From: Bordetella genomosp. 12
Lineage (GTDB): Bacteria; Pseudomonadota; Gammaproteobacteria; Burkholderiales; Burkholderiaceae_B
DNA length: 64,000 nt
Reading direction: 5' to 3'
Assembly: GCF_002261355.1 (NCBI RefSeq)
Contig: NZ_NEVU01000002.1
Span: 1,178,001-1,242,000, forward strand
The notes beneath the pieces were generated by a model that was not told the DNA's origin, did not search any database, and saw only the letters and a program-made list of their open reading frames with translations. The position numbers and the translations under genes are program-made. Below, in pieces: positions 8,702 through 16,649 of the stretch. Positions within the stretch are counted from its first letter, which is position 1; each line of letters starts with the position of its first letter.

Positions 8702-9478
8702 TTATTTTTCGACGAAGGCGCGTTCGTAGACATAATCGCCCGGCTCGCCCACGCCGGCCGAGACCTCGAAACCACGCGCATCCAGCATGGCGCGGATATC
8801 GGCCAGCATGTGCGGGCTGCCGCAAATCATGGCGCGATCGGTTTCCGGATTAAGGGGCGGCAAGCCGATATCCTCGAACAACTTGCCGTTATCAACCAGT
8901 TCCGTGATACGACCCTGATTGCGGAAAGGCTCGCGCGTGACGGTCGGGTAATAAATCAGCTTATTGCGGACCACATCACCGAAGAACTCATTATCCGGCA
9001 GCTCGCGCCCGATGTAATCGGCATAGGCCAGCTCGCTCACAAAGCGCACGCCATGCAGCAGCACGACCTTGTCGAAGCGCTCATAGATGTCCGGGTCCTT
9101 GATGATGCTCATGAAGGGAGCCAGGCCCGTACCGGTGGCAAACAGATACAGGTGCTTGCCCGGACGCAGGTCATCAGCGACGAGCGTGCCCACCGGCTTG
9201 CGGCTGACCAGGATGCTGTCGCCCTCTTTCAGGTGCTGCAGACGCGAGGTCAGCGGGCCATCCTGGACCTTGATGCTCAGGAACTCGAGGTTTTCTTCGT
9301 AATTGGCGCTGGCGATACTGTAGGCGCGCATCAGGGGCTTGCCTTCGACTTCCAGGCCGATCATGACGAAATGACCGTTATGGAAACGCAGCGCGGCATC
9401 GCGGGTAGTGGTAAACGAAAAAAGAGTGTCGTTCCAGTGGTGCACGCTCAGCACGCGCTCAGTATTGAAAGCAGCCAT
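8702..9478 (-). CDS. fpr: Ferredoxin-NADP(+) reductase
   Basis: A 258-residue FAD enzyme that exchanges electrons between NADPH and ferredoxin or flavodoxin, in the bacterial subclass I FPR family. The FAD-binding motif MRAYSIASA and the NADP-binding FATGTGLAPFMSI are present, and the C-terminus ends YVYERAFVEK, as in bacterial FPRs with a short tail. I chose ATG 9478 (MAAFNTERVLSVHHWND) because homologues begin there; the frame runs further upstream to 9637 but that part looks non-coding. No strong Shine-Dalgarno precedes 9478. A 7-bp-arm dyad sits about 48-69 bases upstream. The gene is divergent from the iron-uptake operon. Confidence 0.92.
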   Translation of the reverse strand: MAAFNTERVLSVHHWNDTLFSFTTTRDAALRFHNGHFVMIGLEVEGKPLMRAYSIASANYEENLEFLSIKVQDGPLTSRLQHLKEGDSILVSRKPVGTLVADDLRPGKHLYLFATGTGLAPFMSIIKDPDIYERFDKVVLLHGVRFVSELAYADYIGRELPDNEFFGDVVRNKLIYYPTVTREPFRNQGRITELVDNGKLFEDIGLPPLNPETDRAMICGSPHMLADIRAMLDARGFEVSAGVGEPGDYVYERAFVEK

Positions 9479-9525
9479 ATCGTTGTAGAAGTTGTGACGC
9501 CGTGCGACCGCACAGAATGGACCTA

Positions 9526-9547
9526 GGGTTAGTACCGATTCTAACCC
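9526..9547. promoter_or_regulatory. Dyad upstream of fpr (candidate operator or leader hairpin)
   Basis: GGGTTAG (9526-9532) and CTAACCC (9541-9547) form perfect 7-bp arms separated by 8 bases. The element is 48 bases upstream of the fpr start in the 313-base fpr/fbpA intergenic region. Position and symmetry suit a repressor or LysR-type activator site; a 5'-leader hairpin is equally possible. The binding factor is unknown. Confidence 0.5.
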
Positions 9548-9731
9548 ATCCACCTGATAATTGCTCTCATTAATGGTTATACCCATATAGCTGAAAACGG
9601 GGTTTGTCCGCCTTTTTTCTGACCTGCCGCTATACACCGCGCGCGCCGCGTGCCCCGCTTTCCGGCCGCAATCAGCCAGAGAAACCTTTCATTTAGTTGA
9701 ACGAACGGGCGCTTCCTGCTATCTTTCCGAG

Positions 9732-9750
9732 CTTGTTGATAATCATTTTC
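9732..9750. promoter_or_regulatory. Fur box upstream of the ferric-iron ABC operon
   Basis: The core GATAATCATTTTC at 9738-9750 matches 12 of 13 positions of the right part of the classical 19-bp Fur consensus; over the full 19 positions I count 14 matches. It lies 41 bases before the fbpA-type start codon. Iron-replete repression of this operon by Fur is therefore expected. Confidence 0.75.
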
Positions 9751-9791
9751 GTTTGTGCGGCGCGCCCCCGCGCCCAGCAGGAGACTCGACT

Positions 9792-10838
9792 ATGTCCATA
9801 AAGCGTCCCGCCCTCCCGACACTGCTGCGCGCCCTGGCGCTTGCCGGCGCCGCCTCCTTTGCCGCCCAGGTGGGCGCGGCCGAAGAGGTCAGCCTCTACA
9901 CCACCCGCGAGCCCAAGCTCATACAACCGCTGCTGGATGCCTTCACCAAGGACAGCGGCATCAAAGTCAACACCGTGTTCGTCAAGGACGGCCTGCTCGA
10001 GCGCGTCAAGGCCGAGGGCGCGAAGTCGCCTGCCGACGTGCTCATGACGGTCGACATCGGCAACCTCATCGATCTGGTCGATGGCGGCGTCACCCAGCCC
10101 GTCAAGTCGGCCACCCTCGAAGAAGTTATCCCCGCCAACCTGCGCGGCGCCGACGGGAAATGGTACGCCCTGTCCTTGCGTGACCGGGTCCTGTACGCCG
10201 AGAAGGACCTCAAGCTCGACAGCTTCCATTACGAAGACCTGGCCGACCCGAAGTACAAGGGCAAGGTGTGCATCCGCTCCGGCCAGCACCCCTATAACAC
10301 GGCGCTCGTGGCCGCCATGATCGCGCACGATGGCGCTGAAGCCACCGAGAAATGGCTGCGCGGCGTCAAGGCCAACCTGGCGCGTAAAGCCGCGGGCGGC
10401 GATCGGGACGTGGCGCGCGACATCCTCGGCGGCATTTGCGACATCGGTCTGGCCAATGCCTATTACGTCGGCCATATGAAAAACGCCGAACCGGGCACCG
10501 ACGCGCGCAAATGGGGCGACGCGATCAAGGTCATCCGCCCGACCTTCGCCGACAAGCAAACCAGCGGCACCCATGTCAACGTCAGCGGCGCGGCCGTCGC
10601 GGCTCACGCCCCGCACAAGGCCAATGCGGTCAAGCTGCTGGAGTTCCTGGTTTCCGAACCGGCCCAGACTCTCTACGCGCAAGCCAACTACGAGTACCCC
10701 GTGCGCAAGGGTGTCAAGCTCGACCCCGTGGTGGCCAGCTTCGGGCCGCTGACGGTCGATTCCCTGCCCGTGGCCGACATCGCCAAGTACCGCAAGCAAG
10801 CCAGCGAACTGGTCGACAAGGTGGGCTTCGACAACTAA
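9792..10838 (+). CDS. fbpA: Periplasmic ferric-iron-binding protein of an ABC importer (FbpA/FutA type)
   Basis: A 348-residue exported protein with a clear signal peptide (about residues 1-30, ending QVGAA) and the extracellular solute-binding protein fold. The mature start EEVSLYTTREPKL resembles the LTVYSGR-type start of ferric-binding proteins. CIRSGQHPYNTALVAAM is a family landmark, and the paired tyrosines in ANAYYVGHM correspond to the Tyr-Tyr iron ligands of FbpA. The start at 9792 is preceded by AGGAG. It captures Fe3+ in the periplasm and hands it to the downstream permease and ATPase. A Fur box precedes the gene. A hairpin and a terminator-like element follow it, suggesting that the binding protein is made in excess of the transporter. 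The symbol is by family; other names (afuA, futA) are in use. Confidence 0.9.
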   Translation: MSIKRPALPTLLRALALAGAASFAAQVGAAEEVSLYTTREPKLIQPLLDAFTKDSGIKVNTVFVKDGLLERVKAEGAKSPADVLMTVDIGNLIDLVDGGVTQPVKSATLEEVIPANLRGADGKWYALSLRDRVLYAEKDLKLDSFHYEDLADPKYKGKVCIRSGQHPYNTALVAAMIAHDGAEATEKWLRGVKANLARKAAGGDRDVARDILGGICDIGLANAYYVGHMKNAEPGTDARKWGDAIKVIRPTFADKQTSGTHVNVSGAAVAAHAPHKANAVKLLEFLVSEPAQTLYAQANYEYPVRKGVKLDPVVASFGPLTVDSLPVADIAKYRKQASELVDKVGFDN

Positions 10839-10850
10839 GTTTTCCCCTTC

Positions 10851-10877
10851 TGTGGCGCCACCCGGCGTGGCGCCACA
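10851..10877 (+). terminator. Intercistronic hairpin after fbpA
   Basis: TGTGGCGCCAC (10851-10861) and GTGGCGCCACA (10867-10877) form a perfect 11-bp stem with a 5-base loop, 12 bases after the fbpA stop. No T-run follows. Such a stem could protect the 3' end of the fbpA message and give the binding protein higher expression than the membrane parts. Confidence 0.7.
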
Positions 10878-10929
10878 GGCTTGACCCGCCGGCCAAGGCG
10901 GACGCGACTTTTCCCGTGGTTTCAACAGG

Positions 10930-10958
10930 GCGGCCCCAAGGCCGCTTTGTGTTTTTTT
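10930..10958 (+). terminator. Terminator-like element just before the permease start
   Basis: GCGGCC (10930-10935) pairs with GGCCGC (10940-10945) over a CCAA loop and is followed by TTTGTGTTTTTTT to 10958. This has the form of an intrinsic terminator with a short, GC-rich stem. It ends only 5 bases before the permease ATG, so it occupies the place where a ribosome-binding site should be. It may act as an attenuator. Confidence 0.65.
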
Positions 10959-10963
10959 CGCAG

Positions 10964-12625
10964 ATGATGCCCAAGCTCTCCCTGGCACGCCCTTACAGCA
11001 CTGGCCTGCGCGGACGCGGCTGGTTGCTGGCCGCCGCATTGATCGCCCTGGCCGTACTCGCGCCCTTGGCCAGCCTCGCCTGGTGGGCCCTGGACGCGGA
11101 TCTCGGCCACTGGAACCATCTGGCGGCCTACGTGCTGCCTCAGGCGTTGAGCAATACGGCGCTGCTGCTGCTGGGTGTCGGCGCACTGGTCACCGTGGTG
11201 GGCGCCGGCTCGGCGTGGCTGGTGGCCGCCTACGATTTTCCCAGCCGCAGCGTGCTGGTCTGGGCATTGTTACTGCCCTTGGCCGTGCCCACCTACATCA
11301 TCGCGTTCGCCTATCTCGACCTGCTGCACCCTATCGGGCCGATTCAGTCCGGCCTGCGAACGATTCTGGGCTATGACAGCCCCAGGCAGTTTCGTCTGCC
11401 CGACCTGCGCTCACTGGGCGGCGCGATTTTCGTGCTGGGCTTCGTGCTCTACCCCTATGTCTACCTCAGCACCCGGGTCATGTTCATGACACAGGCTGCC
11501 AGCCTGATTGAGGCCGCCCGCAGTCTGGGCTCCGGCCGCGCGGGGGTGTTCTTCCGCGTCGCCCTGCCCCTGGCGCGCCCGGCCATTGCCGTGGGCGTGA
11601 GCCTGGCGTTGCTCGAAACCCTCAATGACATCGGCGCATCCGAGTTCCTGGGCGTGCAGACCCTGACCGTCTCGGTCTACACCACCTGGATCACCCGCTC
11701 CGACCTGGCGGGCGCGGCACAGATCGCCCTGACGATGCTGGCTTTCGTGATCGCCCTGGTGTTGCTGGAGCGACGCGGCCGCGCGCGCCAGCGCTACGCC
11801 AATACGCAGCGTATGCGGCCCATGCAACCCCAACGCCTGCGCGGCGGGGCCGCGCTGGCCGCCTGCGTGCTGGGCTGGATCCCGGTCGTACTCGGCTTTG
11901 TGGCCCCGGCACTGTATCTGCTGGCCGAGACGTACAAACGGCTGCATCTGGTGGGCGGCGTGTCAGGACAACTGCTCGCCAGCCTGAGCAACACCCTGCT
12001 CGTGGCGGCCAGCGCGACGGTCATTACTGTGCTGTGCGGCCTTGCGGTTGCCTGGGCCGCGCGCAATCTCGGCGCGGGCGCCGGCCCCGCCCGCCTCTGC
12101 GCCCGCATTGCCAGCCTGGGCTATGCCGTCCCGGGTACGGTGTTGGCCATTGGCCTGCTCACCCCCTTTGCCTGGATCGACGCGGCGGCCGGCCGCTTGT
12201 TCGGGCTGCCCGGCATGCTGCTCATGGGGACAATGGCTGCTCTGGTCTGCGCTTACACCATCCGGTTTCTGGCCATCTCCACCGGCAGTATCGAGGCCGG
12301 CTTGGCCCGCATCCCGCCCTCTCTCGAACAGGCCTCGCGCCTCCTGGGCGAAAGCGGCAGCGCAACCCTGCGGCGCGTGCATCTGCCGCTCTTGCGCCCG
12401 GCGCTGGCCGCCGCGGCTCTGCTGGTGTTCGTGGACACCATGAAAGAGCTCCCCGCCACACTGCTGTTGCGCCCGATGAACTTCGACACCCTGGCCACCT
12501 GGCTGTACGCCGAGGCCGCCCGCGGCACTTACGAAGAAGGCGCCGTGGCCGCGCTGGCCATCGTCCTGGCGGGGCTGGCTCCCGTCATCCTGCTCGCGCG
12601 CACCAATCTGAAAATGGGACATTGA
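10964..12625 (+). CDS. fbpB: Ferric-iron ABC transporter permease, fused two-domain (FbpB type)
   Basis: A 553-residue inner-membrane protein with two tandem permease domains and roughly twelve hydrophobic segments. Each half has an EAA-type loop that contacts the ATPase: EAARSLGSGRAGVFFRVALP in the first and EQASRLLGESGSATLRRVHL in the second. Such fused permeases are typical of the FbpB/SfuB/HitB ferric-iron family. I place the start at ATG 10964 (MMPKLSLARPYS), directly after a U-rich terminator-like element; there is no recognisable Shine-Dalgarno, so translation may be weak or unusually initiated. The gene ends 4 bases before the ATPase gene. Confidence 0.9.
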   Translation: MMPKLSLARPYSTGLRGRGWLLAAALIALAVLAPLASLAWWALDADLGHWNHLAAYVLPQALSNTALLLLGVGALVTVVGAGSAWLVAAYDFPSRSVLVWALLLPLAVPTYIIAFAYLDLLHPIGPIQSGLRTILGYDSPRQFRLPDLRSLGGAIFVLGFVLYPYVYLSTRVMFMTQAASLIEAARSLGSGRAGVFFRVALPLARPAIAVGVSLALLETLNDIGASEFLGVQTLTVSVYTTWITRSDLAGAAQIALTMLAFVIALVLLERRGRARQRYANTQRMRPMQPQRLRGGAALAACVLGWIPVVLGFVAPALYLLAETYKRLHLVGGVSGQLLASLSNTLLVAASATVITVLCGLAVAWAARNLGAGAGPARLCARIASLGYAVPGTVLAIGLLTPFAWIDAAAGRLFGLPGMLLMGTMAALVCAYTIRFLAISTGSIEAGLARIPPSLEQASRLLGESGSATLRRVHLPLLRPALAAAALLVFVDTMKELPATLLLRPMNFDTLATWLYAEAARGTYEEGAVAALAIVLAGLAPVILLARTNLKMGH

Positions 12626-12629
12626 CACC

Positions 12630-13406
12630 ATGGCCGACCTGCTTCAACTCGAACACCTGGCCCTGGGCTACGACACGCCGCAAGGCATCAAGCGCGTGGT
12701 CGACGATCTGAGCCTGACGTTGCCCGCCGGGCAAATCGGCTGCCTGCTGGGCGAATCCGGCTGCGGCAAAACCACCGTTCTGCGCGCGATTGCGGGCTTT
12801 GAGCCGCTGCGCGCCGGGCGTATTCTGCTCGGCGGCCAGGTGCTGTCTTCGCGGGGCGAGCAAGTGGTGCCCGAAAAGCGCAACGTGGGCATGATGTTTC
12901 AGGACTACGCCCTCTTTCCTCACCTCACCGTCGGCCAGAACGTGGCGTTTGGCCTGCGGCGCTTAGCGAAAGCACAGCAACTCGCCCGCGTTGACGAAAT
13001 GCTGTCATTGGTGGGCCTGGCGCACGCCGCGCAAAGCTATCCGCACGAAATTTCGGGGGGACAGCAACAGCGGGTGGCGCTGGCCCGCGCCCTGGCGCCA
13101 TCGCCCGGCCTTTTACTGCTCGACGAGCCATTCTCCAACCTGGACGTGGATACGCGGGAGCGGCTGGCTTTCGAGGTGCGCGACATTCTCAAAGCCACCG
13201 GCAACACGGCGATTCTCGTCACCCATAACCAGGCAGAGGCCTTTGCCATCGCAGATCGAATCGGCATCATGCAGCAAGGGCGTATCGCCCAATGGGATAC
13301 GCCCTATCACCTGCGCCACCTGCCGGCCAGCGATTTCGTGCGCGACTACATCCGCCGCGAGGCGCTGCAAGAGCAACGCGAAGCGGCCTATGCCCGGGGA
13401 AGCTGA
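12630..13406 (+). CDS. fbpC: Ferric-iron ABC transporter ATP-binding protein (FbpC type, short)
   Basis: A 258-residue ABC ATPase with Walker A GESGCGKTT, Q-loop MMFQDYALFPH, signature SGGQQQR, Walker B LLLDEPFSNLD and the switch His in ILVTHNQAEAFA. The DYALFPHLTVGQNV segment places it with the CUT1/iron and molybdate-like importers. Most FbpC proteins are about 350 residues and carry a C-terminal regulatory (TOBE-like) domain; this one ends about 20 residues after the nucleotide-binding fold (QEQREAAYARGS), so that domain is absent. It is the last gene of the fbpABC operon and converges on a pirin gene 11 bases away. Confidence 0.9.
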   Translation: MADLLQLEHLALGYDTPQGIKRVVDDLSLTLPAGQIGCLLGESGCGKTTVLRAIAGFEPLRAGRILLGGQVLSSRGEQVVPEKRNVGMMFQDYALFPHLTVGQNVAFGLRRLAKAQQLARVDEMLSLVGLAHAAQSYPHEISGGQQQRVALARALAPSPGLLLLDEPFSNLDVDTRERLAFEVRDILKATGNTAILVTHNQAEAFAIADRIGIMQQGRIAQWDTPYHLRHLPASDFVRDYIRREALQEQREAAYARGS

Positions 13407-13417
13407 CGCGGGCCGGC

Positions 13418-14323
13418 TCAGGAACGGGGCGCGGGCAAGGGGATGAATTCGGTTTCGTCGCCCGGCACGATCTGCCCGAAACGGTTGCGCTGCCATTCGT
13501 CCTTGGCTTGTTCGATACGCTCTTTGCTGCTGGAGACGAAGTTCCACCAGATGTAGCGCGGCCCGTCCAGGGGCTCGCCGCCCAGCACCGCAAACCTGGC
13601 ATCGCTGCGCGCGCGCAAGGTCACCGGGCTGCCCGCCTTGAAGACCAATAGACGCCCGGCGTCGAACACCTGACCGTCGACTTCCACCGTGCCTTGCACC
13701 AGATAAGCGCCCCGCTCTTCGTAATCGGCGGGCAAGACCAGACAGGAACCCTCCCGCATCCGCACATCGCCATAGAACAGCGGCGACAAGGTCTGCACCT
13801 GCGAGGTCTGCCCGAACAGGCTACCTGCCACGAGCTGCACACGCACGCCCTCGCCCTCGATGACCGGCTGCGCCTCGCGCCCGTAATGCACGAATCCCGG
13901 GTCGGTTTCTTCATGTGCGCGCGTCAACCCCACCCACAGCTGCAAGCCAAAGATGCGCTGCTCGGCCTGGCGGCTCTGCGGCGATGAGCGCTCCGAATGC
14001 ACGATGCCGCGGCCTGCCGTCATCCAATTGACTTCACCGGGCAGAATGGTCTGCACATGGCCTTTGCCATCCCGATGCACGATGCTGCCGTCATAGAGAT
14101 AGGTCACCGTGGCCAGGCCGATGTGTGGATGCGGGCGCACATCCATGCCCACACCGGCCGGAAACATCGCCGGACCCATTTCGTCCAGGAACACAAACGG
14201 CCCGATAGCGCGCCGTTGCGCCGACGGCAATGCGCGGCGCACCTCAAAACCGCCCAGGTCACTGGTGCGGGGCACGACGATCGTTTCCAGGCTGGTGTGG
14301 CCTTCGGGGGTCAGACTCGACAT
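13418..14323 (-). CDS. Pirin family protein
   Basis: A 301-residue bicupin of the pirin family. The metal-binding motif of the N-terminal cupin is complete: His residues in VRPHPHIGLATVTYL and the distal His/Glu in GRGIVHSE. Pirins bind Fe or other metals; some are quercetin 2,3-dioxygenases and some modulate redox or metabolic enzymes, so the activity here is open. The ATG at 14323 has GAGG upstream. It lies 98 bases after a second, smaller pirin-like gene on the same strand, with a hairpin between them. The two are only distantly alike (length 301 versus 232), so this is not a recent duplication. Confidence 0.88.
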   Translation of the reverse strand: MSSLTPEGHTSLETIVVPRTSDLGGFEVRRALPSAQRRAIGPFVFLDEMGPAMFPAGVGMDVRPHPHIGLATVTYLYDGSIVHRDGKGHVQTILPGEVNWMTAGRGIVHSERSSPQSRQAEQRIFGLQLWVGLTRAHEETDPGFVHYGREAQPVIEGEGVRVQLVAGSLFGQTSQVQTLSPLFYGDVRMREGSCLVLPADYEERGAYLVQGTVEVDGQVFDAGRLLVFKAGSPVTLRARSDARFAVLGGEPLDGPRYIWWNFVSSSKERIEQAKDEWQRNRFGQIVPGDETEFIPLPAPRS

Positions 14324-14390
14324 GATCGATACCTCTGCGAGTGGGGCGACAAGCGCCAGGTGGGTGCGCCAGACGAACTCGCGCAGACAA

Positions 14391-14414
14391 GGGCGGGGCC
14401 GCCAGACCCCGCCC
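14391..14414 (-). terminator. Hairpin between the two pirin genes
   Basis: GGGCGGGG (14391-14398) and CCCCGCCC (14407-14414) form an 8-bp GC stem starting 8 bases after the stop of the upstream pirin gene. There is no T-run, so partial termination or message processing is more likely than full termination. Confidence 0.55.
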
Positions 14415-14421
14415 GCCTACT

Positions 14422-15120
14422 TTACGGCAAGTCGAACACCAGCACTTCCGCCTGGCGGCCATCGCTGACCCGGACGGCGGCTTCGTTTTCCAGCGCCACG
14501 CCGTCGCCGGCCTCGAGCGCCCGGCCATTGATGCTCACCGCGCCGCGGGCAACATGCACCCAGGCGCGCCGACCTGCCGCCAAGGGCAGCTCGGCCTGCT
14601 CGGCCCCGTCGAACAGGCCCGCGTAGAGCCGCACATCCTGGTGAATGCACAGCGACCCTTGCGCGCCATCGGGCGAGGCGACTTGGCGCAGGGCACCCCG
14701 CTTCTCGGCGCCCTCGAAGGTCTTTTGCTCATACTCCGGTTCGATGCCGGCCACATCGGGCTCGATCCAGATTTGCAGCATATGCGTGGCCGCATCAGGC
14801 TGCGGATTGAACTCCGAGTGCAGCACCCCTCGCCCGGCGCTCATGCGTTGCACGTCGCCCGGACGAATGGTGGATCCGGTGCCCATGCTGTCCTTGTGCG
14901 CGACCGCGCCATCCAGGACATAGGTGATGATCTCCATGTCGCGGTGGCCATGCGTGCCAAAGCCCCTGCCGGCGGCGATACGATCATCGTTGATGACACG
15001 CAGCGGCCCGAAGCCCATATGCGCGGGGTCGTAGTAGTTGGCAAACGAAAAGGTGTGAAAAGTGTCCAGCCAGCCATGATTGGCATGACCGCGGGCGGCG
15101 GCGGGGCGAGGGGTGATCAT
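14422..15120 (-). CDS. Pirin family protein, YhaK-like
   Basis: A 232-residue bicupin very similar in layout to E. coli YhaK. The first cupin has the metal ligands in GFGTHGHRDMEIITYVLDG and GRGVLHSEFNP; the second cupin (about residues 140-230) lacks an obvious metal site. YhaK responds to nitrosative or oxidative stress in E. coli, but its reaction is not established. The start at 15120 (MITPRPAAARG) has AAGGAG upstream; the frame extends to 15246 without support. It is divergent from a LysR gene, and the yhaK/yhaJ neighbourhood of E. coli has the same pairing. Confidence 0.88.
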   Translation of the reverse strand: MITPRPAAARGHANHGWLDTFHTFSFANYYDPAHMGFGPLRVINDDRIAAGRGFGTHGHRDMEIITYVLDGAVAHKDSMGTGSTIRPGDVQRMSAGRGVLHSEFNPQPDAATHMLQIWIEPDVAGIEPEYEQKTFEGAEKRGALRQVASPDGAQGSLCIHQDVRLYAGLFDGAEQAELPLAAGRRAWVHVARGAVSINGRALEAGDGVALENEAAVRVSDGRQAEVLVFDLP

Positions 15121-15245
15121 GATGGGCTCCTTATTCCGATTCGGTGAACGAGTCCAGCCAGACAGGCCAAAACGATCGCTCACTGCATGCTTGTCATTGT
15201 GCGCGTTTGCAGGACTCTCCAAGACGACTAGAATTGAACACATCA

Positions 15246-15260
15246 TTCAAATTATTTGAA
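15246..15260. promoter_or_regulatory. LysR-type palindrome between pirin and LysR genes
   Basis: TTCAAATTATTTGAA is a 15-base dyad with 6-bp arms and fits the T-N11-A box of LysR regulators. It ends 5 bases before the LysR ATG at 15266 and is 126 bases upstream of the YhaK-like start, consistent with autoregulation plus control of the divergent gene. Confidence 0.65.
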
Positions 15261-15265
15261 CGATC

Positions 15266-16210
15266 ATGCCCAAGCCCTCCTCCGCCCCGCCGCCGCCCGG
15301 CGCCATCACGCCAGACTTGCTCCTGATGCTCGACGCCATTGCACGCCACGGCAGTTTCGCGCGTGCCGCGCGCGAGCTGGGCAAGGTGCCGTCGGCCGTC
15401 ACCTATGCCGTGCGCAAGCTCGAGGACAATCTGGATGTGCTGCTGTTCGACCGCTCCGGCCACCGCGCCCGCCTCACGCCGGCTGGCCAGACGCTGCTGG
15501 AGGATGGCCGGCACTTGCTGCGTTCGCTCGATGACCTGGCCTGCCGTGTCAAACGGATAGCCACGGGGTGGGAGGTCGAGTTGCGCATCGCCGTCAGCGC
15601 CGTACTGCCCTTGGAGCCGCTGCTGGATCTCGTGCGCGATTTCCAGGCCCTGGGCGGCGGCACGACGCTGCGCATCAGCGAGGAAGTCCTGAGTGGATCC
15701 TGGGATGCGCTGGCTTCTGGCCGCGCCGACCTCATCATCGGAGCCGACGCCTCCGGCACCCCTGCCGGCGCTTATCACAGCACGGCCATGGGCCAGACCC
15801 AGCTGGGCTTTTGCGTGGCGCCGCAGCACCCGTTGGCACGGCTAGGCCGCCCACTGACCGCTCAGGATATCGCCGAGCACACTGCCATCGTCGTGGCCGA
15901 CACCTCTCGGGACCTTCCCCCCCGCACCCGGGGGCTGCTGCACAGCCAGAGCTTGATCGTCATGCCCAATATGCGCGCCAAAATGCAGGCCCAGATCCGG
16001 GGCCTGGGTTGCGGCTATCTGCCCATGACGCTGGCTGCCGGACCCATCACTGCCGGTTTGCTGGTGGATTGCCCCATCGAAGACGTCATTGCTCCCACCG
16101 AGCATGTCGTCTACGCCTGGCGCGCAGAAAGACCCGGTCAGGCCTTGGCGTGGTGGCTGGAGAAACTACGCTCGCCGCGCCTGTGCGAAAGCCTGCTGGG
16201 CGTGAGCTGA
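15266..16210 (+). CDS. LysR-family transcriptional regulator, YhaJ-like
   Basis: A 314-residue LysR regulator with an N-terminal HTH (about residues 18-75; SFARAARELGKVPSAVTYAV) and an effector domain beginning near residue 105 (EVELRIAVSAVLPLEPLLDL). The PSAVTYAVRKLEDNL helix and the effector segment resemble E. coli YhaJ, whose gene adjoins yhaK. Its own promoter region carries a 15-bp LysR-type palindrome. I infer that it controls the divergent YhaK-like pirin. It converges on a small exported protein gene with 2 bases between stops. Confidence 0.87.
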   Translation: MPKPSSAPPPPGAITPDLLLMLDAIARHGSFARAARELGKVPSAVTYAVRKLEDNLDVLLFDRSGHRARLTPAGQTLLEDGRHLLRSLDDLACRVKRIATGWEVELRIAVSAVLPLEPLLDLVRDFQALGGGTTLRISEEVLSGSWDALASGRADLIIGADASGTPAGAYHSTAMGQTQLGFCVAPQHPLARLGRPLTAQDIAEHTAIVVADTSRDLPPRTRGLLHSQSLIVMPNMRAKMQAQIRGLGCGYLPMTLAAGPITAGLLVDCPIEDVIAPTEHVVYAWRAERPGQALAWWLEKLRSPRLCESLLGVS

Positions 16211-16212
16211 CC

Positions 16213-16518
16213 TCAATACCCAATGGCGATGGTCAGAGGAGCCGGCATGGTTGGGGTTGCGGCTCGCAAGCGGGTCTGCGAGCCGCTGGCCTTGCGGATC
16301 GTCGCCAGGCGGGCCGGGGCGCGAGCTGCGGGCCGCAGCTCCACCGTACCGGGGTTGCTCGCGGCACAGACCACCTTGAAGGGTTCATCACCCTGCCCGC
16401 GCACAAGATGGCACCCCTGTGCGAGATCCAGCTCAAACGTCACCTCGTTGGCCTGCGCGGCGCCACCGGCCACGGCCATGAGCGAGGCAATTACCACGCG
16501 TCGAAATACGTTGTTCAT
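16213..16518 (-). CDS. Small exported protein of unknown function
   Basis: A 101-residue protein with a strong Sec signal peptide (about residues 1-23, MNNVFRRVVIASLMAVAGGA then AQA before Asn-Glu-Val). The mature ~78 residues contain two cysteines (QGCHLV and KVVCAAS), which could form a disulfide, and end in Thr/Ile/Gly-rich sequence. A good AAAGGAG precedes the ATG, supporting it as a real gene. I do not recognise a family. It stands alone between the convergent LysR gene and the ntrC terminator, so context gives no function; a periplasmic protein is all that is supported. Confidence 0.75.
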   Translation of the reverse strand: MNNVFRRVVIASLMAVAGGAAQANEVTFELDLAQGCHLVRGQGDEPFKVVCAASNPGTVELRPAARAPARLATIRKASGSQTRLRAATPTMPAPLTIAIGY

Positions 16519-16649
16519 AGCACTACTCCTTTCCGATCAAGTGAAGCAGACAGGGAAAGAATAGGACTTGAAGAAGGCCCTTTGAATCATCTACTTCTCG
16601 GCGTGCTGTAGGAAAAATCTCGGTCTTCGCGCAGGCCTTCGTCAGGGCG

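Noticed and set aside
10436-10963. In-frame extension of the permease gene back into fbpA
   Set aside because: It overlaps fbpA in another frame and translates to Arg/Gly-rich sequence; homologues start near MMPKLSLARP.
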